Shown one piece after another: positions 32,803-42,121 of a DNA stretch of 64,000 nucleotides. A model generated the notes under the pieces. It was given only the letters and a program-made list of their open reading frames with translations. It had not been told where the DNA came from and searched no databases. Made by a program: the position numbers and the translations under genes. The stretch's first letter is position 1. The number at the start of each line of letters is the position of its first letter. Source of the DNA: Daphnia pulex (lineage: Eukaryota > Arthropoda > Branchiopoda > Diplostraca > Daphniidae); the NCBI RefSeq assembly GCF_021134715.1, contig NC_060026.1, positions 7,865,001 to 7,929,000 on the forward strand, read 5' to 3'.

Positions 32803-33310
32803 TTAACAACGTGATTCGATGCCAACTGTTGCGTGAATGGGTTGAATGACTCCTATAAATCCATCTTCGAATTGCATCTCCTCCTGTTTTGAGAAAAGAA
32901 AAGTTTGTTTAAATTCGCGTTATTGCGTCATTGCTGTTGATATAATAAATTACGGGTGTCTCCGCCACGGGGAAGAAGCGGAAGTTTTTGACGAGGGTGC
33001 ACAAGGCAATTTTCATTTCCTCTATGGCGAATCGCATGCCGACGCAGTTGCGGGGGCTCACTCCAAATGGCATGAACACGTTGGGGTTTGGCTTGATTTC
33101 ACTTTCAGAGTCCCATCTGATTTATTTTTCCCATCAAGTAAAGATTAAAATCAATTTATTTTCACTGAGGACGCATTAATGACATCATTTCACCTGTCGG
33201 GATTGAATCTGTTGGGATCCGGGTAGTACTCCTCGTCGTAGTGAAGGGCGAAGGCTGGAACAGTTACTATCATGCCCTTCTTGATATGAACGTCGTCATT
33301 GAATGTCGTC
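32803..33310 (-). pseudogene. Cytochrome P450 (CYP3-clan-like) C-terminal fragment
   Basis: Three exons with consensus junctions: about 33310-33194, 33116-32954 and 32883-32803. The product reads TTFNDDVHIKKGMIVTVPAF, ALHYDEEYYPDPNRFNPDR, VFMPFGVSPRNCVGMRFAIE, LVKNFRFFPVAETP, EEMQFEDGFIGVIQPIHATV and a stop. This is the end of a microsomal P450, from the meander (PDPNRF-x-P-D-R) through the haem Cys loop. The haem motif F-x-x-G-x-R-x-C-x-G has Ser for the conserved Gly (FGVSPRNCVG). Everything before the meander is missing: upstream sequence switches abruptly to the ankyrin gene. It cannot be a functional enzyme by itself. Confidence 0.85.
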
Positions 33311-35297
33311 TTTCGCTTGAACAGCCACATAAAGAGCTTTGCTTTCCACGTCACGTGCACTGTGTTTTAAAAGTAGATCGATCATTCCTGAAAAACGCAA
33401 TAACGTTACAATGTTAAAGCACACATATGCGTTAATGATTTGAAAGAAATACCCATATCACGATGTTTGACTGCTTCAACCAACACAGTGGATCCTGTAA
33501 AAACGTACTCGTCTAGAGCAGTGCGAGAACGTAATTTTGACAATTCTTCTTCATTTAGATATATTGTAAGGTTGGGATTTCCACCGGCAACTAATATAAG
33601 AGACGCAATAGCAAAATTTTTGTTCTTCACAGCAATGTGTAACGCTGTTTGTGTTCCATGGTCACAATAGATGTCTACATCGACAGGACTCAAAGTTTGA
33701 TTAACATTGCCAGCAGGTGTAGCCGTATCCGGTTTTAAGTTTACGTTGAGACGGGACATTAATGCTTGAATGGAATCTGATATCCGTTTTTTCGCCGTGA
33801 TCGATTCCGCTCCCGACAACGACTGCGTTGTCGATTCGCAAGACTTTAACATTTTTCCTTTGACGCGATATTTCAAAATGATCTCTACCATCTTCAAACT
33901 TCCCATGTAAGCAGCAATATACAACACAGTTTGTCCTAAAAAATATTAACAAGTTAAAAATCTATTTTTGAATAACTTATCTACTTAGTCTGTACCTGAT
34001 ACATCTTTCGCGTTAATGTCAAAAGGAAGTTCATATTCATAATTGCCAGTCTTATCAATGTACTTTTTCAGAATACTAGAGGGGTACGGGAACTTGAGTA
34101 AAAGATCCAGCACCTGATGGTGCCCCTGTATACAGCATCCGTGAGAAGGAAACCATTTTTCAACTGTTGGCGTTTGTACCAATTCAGGATATTTCTGTCA
34201 AAAGATAAAAATACAGATTACAGCGCCACTTCCAATTTTAATTCTAGAATCGTTCATCTTTCAAATGAATATGCAGCTTACTCTCAATAGCAATTCGGCG
34301 ATTTCTTTGTGGCCATTGTAACATGCTATGTATAGAGGAGAATACTTTGTTACAGGATGAACTCTTGCATCCGCGCCATTGGCAAGTAAGAGATTAACTA
34401 TTTCCTTATGACCGACTTCTGAAGCTCTGAAAAATAATTTAAAGCATTAATTAGAATTCATGATACAAACATGTAGCTACTTACTTGAATAATAATGTGT
34501 TTGATCCTTCAACAGTCATATTTATAACAAGTTTCAAGTCTTCTTTGAGCTCCTTGAAAAGTTTGAGCATTAAATCAGGGTTTCCTTCAATGCATGCTTT
34601 TAATAATCCGTTAAAGGTTTCAACTCTAGAAGCTTCATGTGTTGCCTGGGCTGTTTTTAGAGCTGTGGCACATTCTATGTGACCACCTTTGACTGCTAGA
34701 TCCAATGCAGAGAATCCAAGACCATCTCTGACATCAATACGAGCTTCATGACAAAGCAAAAGCCGAAGATTGTTGACATGGCCATATTCAGCTGTGATGT
34801 GTAATGATGTCTTAATTGAAAAATTAAGACAGTAAGTTAGTTTCAAAATATACTTAAGCTGTCAAATTTACCCTGTATTCTCCTCGAGGCCCACAAGGGA
34901 TGTTGGGATCAGCTTAAAGAAAACACCAGTTGAATGAATACATACATTTTATTTTTTTATTTTTTTATTTTAACATTTGCATACCTCCTGATTGAAGCAA
35001 TATTCTGAGACAGCTAGAGTTTTCTGTGGTGGCAGCTGCATGCAGTGGTGTTCGACCCCAAGCATCAACTCCATCAATATGTTGTAATTGATCAGCGTGA
35101 AGGAGATCTTCAAGTAATTCCGCATTGTCCCACAAAGCCGCCTAAACAATAACGCATTCACAGAGCATCGAAATAAATACATGTTACATCCCAAGTATTT
35201 ACAATTTATAAACAACAAACAAATATCAAACCTGATGTAACAGGCGCCCGGGAAAATCTTCCAAATCATCGGAGTTTGGAGAACTTGGAGTACTCAT
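33296..35297 (-). CDS. Ankyrin-repeat protein, LRRK-type N-terminal region, truncated
   Basis: Eight exons on the minus strand with consensus borders and continuous phase: 35297-35232, 35141-34985, 34912-34872, 34810-34485, 34426-34282, 34194-33996, 33935-33453 and 33387-33296, giving 502 residues. It opens MSTPSSPNSDDLEDFPGRLL. Ankyrin repeats include WGRTPLHAAATTENSSCLRI (about residues 45-73), TSLHITAEYGHVNNLRLLL (89-115), ASEVGHKEIVNLLLANGADA (197 on), YSPLYIACYNGHKEIAELLL, TVLYIAAYMGSLKMVEIIL, TALHIAVKNKNFAIASLILV and STVLVEAVKHRDMG. The repeat order with long inserts recalls the N-terminus of arthropod LRRK kinases (LRR, Roc-COR and kinase would follow). Here the frame stops at 33296-33298, a few residues into P450-derived DNA. 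Either a truncated expressed chimera or a 5' partial duplicate. Confidence 0.7.
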
Positions 35298-35877
35298 GCT
35301 TGAAATTGTAGAGTCCGCCAGAAAATTCGCATTATTAGTTTATTACTGAATTTGTCAACAAAACTCGACCAATCTATTTGACGATGCTGATCCCGTGCAT
35401 CGATCAGCTGTGTGCCGCTGTGTGAGGCAGCAAAGAAGACTACTATTTGGCGGATAATGGAAAGCGGCAATTCAACAAGAAAACAAACGGGCCAGAGCGC
35501 GTAATTTGAAGCGGGGGTTACAAGAACTGCCCCAAAAAAGGTGTATTTCTATGGCAAGTAACTTAGTGCCTGTTGGCGAAGACATGGGACACTGATCCGT
35601 AGGGGCCTGTGTAGCCATTTATATTGCCCCCCGATAGCAAAGGGTGATTGCGGGGGGATTGATAACATAGCTGTGTGTACAAGGTTGGGTGATCCATAAT
35701 AGCTGGGTGGGGGGACGAAAAATGGCACTAAGTACTTACCATACTTGCCATAAAAATATAGGACCTTAACCTTAACAAGTAGCCTAAGTAATCTAAGAAA
35801 CTTCCATCGGCCAAGGTCGCCAGTCTATTACCGACGATATTATCCGTTTTACCTTCTTTTCTTCTGATAGAAAATTC
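35298..35877. other. Upstream region of the ankyrin gene
   Basis: No coding sequence is evident. The region includes the probable promoter of the minus-strand ankyrin gene. The element GCGGATAATGGAAAGCGG at 35450-35466 resembles GGCGGGTAACGAAAAGCGG at 39644-39662, so both are likely pieces of one dispersed repeat. Confidence 0.35.
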
Positions 35878-36904
35878 GGGTGTGACTAAAATGCGGACGT
35901 GGACCGTGGACCGTGGACGGCTAAATAGTGGACTTTGAATGAGTGGACTCGACACAAGTTTTTCGGTCCACTTCTAGGTTTTTGATTACTAAAAGGTGGA
36001 CCAAAAAAGTGGACCAGACTCTAAATCAATGACAGTGTTTGTATGTACTCGAGGGGTTCACCACTAAAAATTTTTTCGTACATCCTGCCAAAAGTACACG
36101 TTAGTCTGGGAGCTGGGCAACCAAATAATGTTTTTTATTTAACAAAAGGTTTGAGGCTAAAAGATGGTTGGGGGGGAGGGGGTATGACACGCACGAAAAG
36201 CACAGTCTGTCGACTGGCGGCCGGGGCGTTCAAGCGTGACGCGATCCCGAAGTCGGTGGGAACCGTAAAAAAATCAACTTTGTTTAGCAAGCCAAAATTT
36301 TCTCTAGGGATCAAGTTAAGATTATGTTGATGCCAATTTCTTACCACATAGGGACATCAATTTGTTCTTTTTTCATTTTTAAACAGTATGTGGTAGCTAG
36401 GATGGTAGAACACTAGATTACAAAGAGATTGTTACGGTGAGGTACGGTGTTCGCGTCCCGTATAATTCCCCTTTTTTTTTAAATTTAACTTTTTTTAAAT
36501 AGATTTATCATTTCACAATGAAAATATTTTTATTAGCAAACCCAACGTTCTTAACGTAGATAATTTAATTACTATGGAAAAAGGAAAAGAGCGACGAACG
36601 AAAGGACTTAGAAAAAATTCCAAAATATTTGCGTTTTCTGTTTCTTTTTCTTTCACGCCGGAATTTTTTGTTTGTAAGAAAAAGAGGCTCGCCGTTTCCC
36701 CGCGTTTCTCTTACCTATGTCTGGCATCAAAATGGTTTAGATTTAACACAATTTAATTTAAATTTAGGAGACCACGCTTTAGTATGTATAGTGGACTTTC
36801 TAGGTTACTAATAAGTGGACTCCGGTGAGCTAAGTCCACTCATTCAAAGTCCACTATTTAGCCGTCCACGGTCCACGGTCCACGTCCGCATTTTAGTCAC
36901 ACCC
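35878..36904. mobile_element. Mutator-like DNA transposon, 1027 bp, 72-bp perfect TIRs, 9-bp TSD
   Basis: The left end 35878-35949 starts GGGTGTGACTAAAATGCGGA and its 72 bases are the exact reverse complement of 36833-36904. The flanks AGAAAATTC (35869-35877) and AGAAAATTC (36905-36913) are a perfect 9-bp duplication. Long TIRs with 9-bp duplications are characteristic of Mutator-like elements. The TIR contains tandem GTGGACC units (GGACCGTGGACCGTGGACGG), and more GTGGAC copies lie sub-terminally. No transposase is encoded, so it is non-autonomous. Perfect ends and duplication imply recent movement. Confidence 0.85.
36390..36475 (+). repeat. tRNA-like (pol III) segment inside the Mutator-like element
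   Basis: The sequence carries TGGTAGCTAGGATGGTAGAA (A-box-like), then, after about 45 nt, GGTGTTCGCGTCCC (B-box-like), and ends in a run of T residues resembling a pol III terminator. An acceptor stem is not convincingly paired. It is probably a tRNA-derived SINE or tRNA relic. Confidence 0.5.
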
Positions 36905-37069
36905 AGAAAATTCCGTGAATAACAAGAGTCGTATCAACGTTCTGTCGAGTCGTAAACTACAAACGGCCATCATTGCATTTTCATAACTTAGTCTGGAAGC
37001 TTAGTCTTTTGAGTTGTATCGGATGCATCGGGTCATTTCTCCAACGCGCATGCATACATTTGAAAAATA

Positions 37070-39109
37070 ATGCCTAAAGTATGAGAAGTCGAATCTCTGG
37101 TCCAACTTTGTACGGACTGCATTCAAAAATCGATTGAGAATATTAAATTTCCATCTGATGTTTCAGCAACTAAGAGAGAAGGAAATACGTTCAGAATGAG
37201 CCATCCGATCTATGAACTAAGTAAGTTGACCCGAAAAATCTATATTTTTTTTTTTAATTTAAGCGTTATAATTTACATTTTTTTACTTTAATTTATCTAG
37301 TTAAATCTATTTTTAAACTCTCTGTTAGCTGCATTAAAATAACGATTGAATGTAGAAAATTTGTGCCAGACCTATCGACAACTATAAGAGAGAGCAATGC
37401 GATCAATGTCAATTCTGAAATGGTTAGCGATCCATTTCATAAATTACGTAAGTTGACCAAAAAATAAGAAAAAGCGATGAAAATGATTATGTTTTTTTTT
37501 TGCTTTTATTTAGTCGAATCTGTGTTGAAACTCGGTGCATGCTACATAAAGAAAACGATTGAGAATAAGAAATTGGCATCCGACCTATCAGCAGCAACCA
37601 AGAAAAAGGACGATACAATCATTCTCAGTTCAGTAGAAACAAAAAATCCATTTCCTCAATTACGTAAGAAGACTGATCAAAAAGGATTTCTTTCATGAGA
37701 GCTTAAAAACTAATTTTCACTTTTAAACTTTTATATTAGCTGTCCCTCTTTTGGAGAAGATCATTAAGTCTCTTACCAGCGGAAGAAAATCAACACATGC
37801 AAATATTCTAGAACAACTCATCACCTCACAACTTCAACATTTGACATTATCTTTTTACTCTGAAAGTTACTTGAGTTTATTTCCCAAGCTGGAAAATCTG
37901 ATAATTCTTAACCTTGAAGACACCGGAGTAGGAAACGACTGTTTGAAAAGCATTGGGATTTACTGTTCCAAATTAAGGTATTTCAGTTTAAGTGCTTATT
38001 GTTATATTGTCATTATGGCTGTTGAAAGAAAACTCATTGTGAATTAATTTAAAAAAAATAGGTGGCTGAATGTGACAAGATGCGTTAAGGTGACAGACAC
38101 TGGAATTCAATGGCTCTGTCGCAAGGCTGATTTTCCCGAGATGGGAAATGAAAAATCGGGACTTTGTGAGACTCTGAAAAGACTAGATCTTAATTGCACT
38201 AGTGTTACACAGTGGGGAATTCAAATGGCTCTCACGCATTTACTGTCTTTAGAGGTAATTAATCATTATGATACCTTTGAAGCCTTGTTAGAATTGGCTC
38301 AGTCAGCGGAAGATTCAAAGCGTGTTGATTGTTTCAACGGTAAATTGTCCGTACTTATTCTGCACACCACTCGTAATAAGCCTTATATAAACGGTAGCCT
38401 TCAAGTAGCACTCTCCATGTGCAATTCACTCACTCGTGTCACAATCTACGCAACCAGGGGTTTTAAAGACAGTGACCTTTTGGGCTTAATTGTAATTAAG
38501 GTGCTCCGCGGATTAAAAATCTTAAGGTCTGATTCGAATGCATTCGATGAAATGACCTTTGAAGGTGGCTTATGTTCACTTCTCAAGGTAATTGGCAACT
38601 CTTTGGAAGCGTTTGGCACTGATTGTTTCGATTCAATCTGTATTCCGACCATAGCCGAGTTATGTCCCAATTTGACTGCTCTTTATTTCAAAGACGCCGG
38701 AGGCATGCTTATTGAAAACGAATTAATAAACCTTCAAACGGAAAGGAATCCAAACATTTTTAAGAAATTAACTCATGTTTATTGTTGGAGTATTCCATCC
38801 GATATCTTACTTTTTTTGTTATGTTCTCCTTTACTTGAAGACATTCGGTTTTTTTACTGTCGATCGTTGACCGATGAAGTCTTACGTAGGGCAGCCAATT
38901 GTCATGGATTTCATAAACTTGAAATTCTGCATCTACGAAATTGCCACGTGGTGTCGGAGTATGGTATTAATGTTTTACTTCAAGATAATATCCCACTTAA
39001 ACAAACTTTTTTTAAATCTTGTTATAATCTGGGTTTGCATACCCATTCAAATTGGCTGTCGCGGATTCTTAAAAAAAAAAGGAATTTAAAACGCTTTTTT
39101 ATTCAATAA
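37070..39109 (+). CDS. Leucine-rich-repeat (AMN1/F-box-LRR-like) protein with triplicated first exon; early stop codon
   Basis: Five exons with consensus borders and matching phase: 37070-37220, 37301-37447, 37514-37663, 37740-37977 and 38062-39109 (577 sense positions). Exons 1-3 are homologous to one another: ESLVQLCTDCIQKSIENIKF, KSIFKLSVSCIKITIECRKF, ESVLKLGACYIKKTIENKKL, each followed by a D-L/V-S-x-x motif and a P-F/I-x-x-L end. Exons 4-5 hold irregular LRRs of the Cys-containing class: LENLIILNLEDTGVGNDCLK, VTRCVKVTDTGIQWLCRKAD, LEDIRFFYCRSLTDEVL, LHLRNCHVVSEYGINVLLQ. Such proteins are often substrate adaptors of ubiquitin ligases, though no F-box is clear. Codon 5 is TGA (37082-37084), one change from CGA, so the ATG at 37070 would not give full-length protein. 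The stop codon overlaps an AATAAA signal. Confidence 0.75.
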
Positions 39110-40136
39110 AATGTCTTCGATAAAAGACTGAGTTTTTTTATTCGTATTAGATTAATAGGTGGTTTATATTTATAATATGCACGCTACCAAAAGATAATAA
39201 AGAAATAGACTTTTTCAATTTTATTTATTTAATTCCATCAACGTTATATACGAAAAATCTTAACACAACGAACAAGCAAATTAAAAGAAAGCAATTCAAT
39301 TTCAATTCCCTTCGCTGTCGTTATTAATATTCTCTTTCCGCGTGATAACGTTGACGTTCTCTTGATTGGTTGTTGGATACTGGCCAAGTGATTAGGAGTA
39401 AGTGAAGAGGATTTACCGGCCGTCGTACTTGGCTGTCGGCCTGTTTCGGCAAGTTCTGAACGCGAAGTGATTCGAGAGCTTCCCCCAATCCACCCCTCAC
39501 CTGATTGAAACCATGCACAACTAGCGACAAGCGGCCCAGCAAATAGTTCAAATGGTCGTCAACTTCGTTGGCCCGTTCCGTCACTTATAGTAAAGTCCGC
39601 TATCAATTGCAGAAATGTCGTTCAAATTTCAAATAACTCCATTTGGCGGGTAACGAAAAGCGGAAACTCAGCAAGAAAAAAAACGGACCAGTCCAGCCTC
39701 CAGCGGAGAGAGAGCGGGCCAGCGCGGGTGGAAACTGGAAAGTGGAAAGGAAGAGCCCCGAAAAAAAAAACGACAAAAAACGAGTATTTCGGCCTACTTG
39801 CTTGAGAGGGGGGAATAGGTTTAAACATTGAATGTGACCACGATTTTGAAAAAATATAAATACTGCACTCTAGTTTAAAAAATAAATAAATAAATATTAG
39901 GTCCCGCTCCCGGCCCCCGCACTTTAGGTGCTTTAGGCTGTTTTTCTCCCTACGGCAGAAAGAGCAGACGAAACTCCCTCTATTGGGAGAAGAGAGAGAC
40001 AGACATTTCTTCTGTACCTGTTTGTTGTTAGGTTACTAGGCGTTACGTCAGTTCACTTTATTGCACTGTTAACATCTGCTCAACTGCTTTGATGTGTCAT
40101 ATTGACGAAATATTCGCGTAAAGCTGTAAAGAGAAA
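39110..40136. other. Spacer; one weak minus-strand frame
   Basis: The minus frame 39584-39324 (86 codons, MTERANEVDDHLNYLLGRLS, ending RYHAEREY) looks protein-like but has no recognised domain. 39640-39665 is the dispersed repeat also seen near 35450. 39900-39920 is C-rich. The end of this span is the 5' region of the roadblock gene. Confidence 0.3.
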
Positions 40137-40610
40137 ATGGTATTCAATGTTTTAAAATGTAACTTCAAAGTTATGTTAATTAACTATTATTTTGCAGCAA
40201 TCTTCCAATAGTGAAATCGAAGAAACTCTCAAACGAATTCAGTCTCACAAGGGAGTAATCGGGGTTGTCGTTATTAACAATGAAGGTAAAATGTTTTTAA
40301 TAACCACTTTGAAATATAAGCTTATTCCTTAATTCTAGGCATTCCTATCAAGTCAACTTTGGACAATGCCACCACAATTCAATATGCTGGTTTGATCAGT
40401 CAACTTGCAGATAAAGCCTGTAGTGTGGTGCGTGAGTTGGACCCAACAAATGATCTGACTTTCTTCCGTATTCGAACCAAGAAACATGAGATCATGGTAA
40501 GCTTGATTTTAATTTAACATTGTCTCTTTTTTAATGTGATGTTAATTGTTATGCAGGTTGCACCAGACAAGGAGTACATGTTGATAGTTGTTCAAAACCA
40601 GTCTGACTAA
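40137..40610 (+). CDS. robl: Roadblock/LC7 dynein light chain
   Basis: Four coding exons: 40137-40139 (only the ATG, followed by gtattc), 40198-40285, 40339-40496 and 40557-40610, totalling 100 residues. The sequence reads [92 protein letters not shown], matching DYNLRB/roadblock along its whole length, including IGV-V-V-x-N-x-E-G-I-P and DLTF-x-R-I-R-T/S-K-K-x-E-I-M-V-APDK-x-Y. Roadblock dimers bind the dynein intermediate chain in the cytoplasmic motor. A poly(A) signal variant (ATTAAA) lies about 70 nt after the stop. All introns are short with GT-AG borders. It appears fully functional. Confidence 0.95.
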
Positions 40611-41670
40611 TTTTATCCACTGTTTAATTTACTATGCTTTTTCTTGGTACAAGCTTTTTTCCTGTGTTGCCCAAATATTAAACCATAAAGATAAAGCATA
40701 TGAAATCATGGTCTTTTGCATTGATTGAGTTTATTTTCTGAAGGCTGGAAAAATTTATTGAGGTTACCCTTGAAATTTTTCTTGACACAACATTGATGGT
40801 TCCTCAATGAAAGGCCAGGATTAAAATGGAATGTATAAAACAATGTTAATCATGTTAATTTTTTTTCTAATATTTGAATGAAATGACGATTCATTTTCGT
40901 CCACCTTTACAGTCAAGGGGTCAGCAACTCAAATTTGAATTTGGTACTTATTTCTTTTAATTTTTACCAGAGTAATTTTTATTTGTTATGTTTTTAGTAG
41001 ACTTTATCTTACAAGAAAAAGTAATAGGATAGAAAGAGTAGGAGTAGGGAGGGGGTCAATGGGAGGAGAGTAAGGACAAAGGAGGCTTCCGCACGCGCCC
41101 TTGTTTTAGCTTGTATTGAAAATTTACTTTTTCCCCGAAAAATTTACTTCAGTAGTCCGAGTTACGAGAGCCTGCGACGGTTTGGACCATCTAGGCACTA
41201 AGTATGAGTAATAATTAATTTCACATCAAATGTAAATGATCAATGTTACTAATATAAAGAAGCCCTTTTAATTATAATTTGAAATTATACATGTCACTAT
41301 ATATTTGATATTCCAAACCCTTTATAATGAACACAGGAATGGCTCACATCACAATGGCGTCTGTAAACCAAACTGAATCCGGTAAATATGTGTCTTGACA
41401 AATATGCCATATAGAAAATAATTGAGATAAAGGACGCCTTTTTCGCAAATTAGAATCATGCTGCATCAGCATGTATATTTCTTCGATTTCATTTGTTTTA
41501 ATAGTGAACAAAAATGTCTGAAAATTGTTTTGGACTTTACATGGTGTCTCTGTTTAAGTGTAAACGTGATACCCGGATTAAAATGCCCCACAAGTGCCTT
41601 GAGCGCGCGCTGTATTATTAGCCTAAAAGAAAAGAAATCGTGATAATTAGCATAAGAGATAAGACTTGGT
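40611..41670. other. Roadblock 3' region and downstream spacer
   Basis: The first 100 bases are the roadblock 3' UTR. At 41338-41382 ATGGCTCACATCACAATGGC to a gtaaat donor could be a lone first exon (MAHITMASVNQTES), but no partner exon is evident. Otherwise nothing. Confidence 0.35.
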
Positions 41671-42121
41671 TTACTTTCCAATTGTTCTGACCTCAGGTTT
41701 ATCGACTGCCTTTGAGACGCTTGGGCGACCCCGTTTGGTCTGTTTGAAAAACGTCGTGAAAACAATTTCCGCTACGATGCCTGCAGTGTACACTATAGGT
41801 ACTCCGTACACTACAGCTGAGAAAAGGAGAGATGGGGCCGTCTAGAAATATAAAGCAAATGAACTTGAAACTATCTACGATCGACCATCTAGAGAAATAT
41901 GTAAAACATATGAAATGTATATGCCATTCGAAATGCAAAACAGAAAGCATTATTAAATGTCTTGCACAAGAAACTGTGTTTGACCCAGAAAAAAAGTCAA
42001 GCAAGATGTTTCTGTCAGGAGTCTTTGCCAGAGGCAGATAAAATGTGTAAGAAAATTGAAAATAACTTACCTCGATGACTTTTCCAACAATGCTCCGTCC
42101 CATTTGTTGATCAATCGCCAT
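41671..42121 (-). CDS. 73-residue single-pass membrane protein (unidentified)
   Basis: Two minus-strand exons, 42121-42071 and 41841-41671, join in phase 0 across an intron with gtaagt and ttctag borders. The product is MAIDQQMGRSIVGKVIE plus TAPSLLFSAVVYGVPIVYTA, GIVAEIVFTTFFKQTKRGRP, SVSKAVDKPEVRTIGK. One hydrophobic helix (about residues 22-47) is followed by a basic KQTKRGRP segment, which by the positive-inside rule puts the C-terminus in the cytosol or matrix. An alternative donor (GGAAA|GTAAAC) at the end of exon 2 could extend it. I do not recognise the family. It is unrelated by sequence to the 4-17 kb array. Confidence 0.5.
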
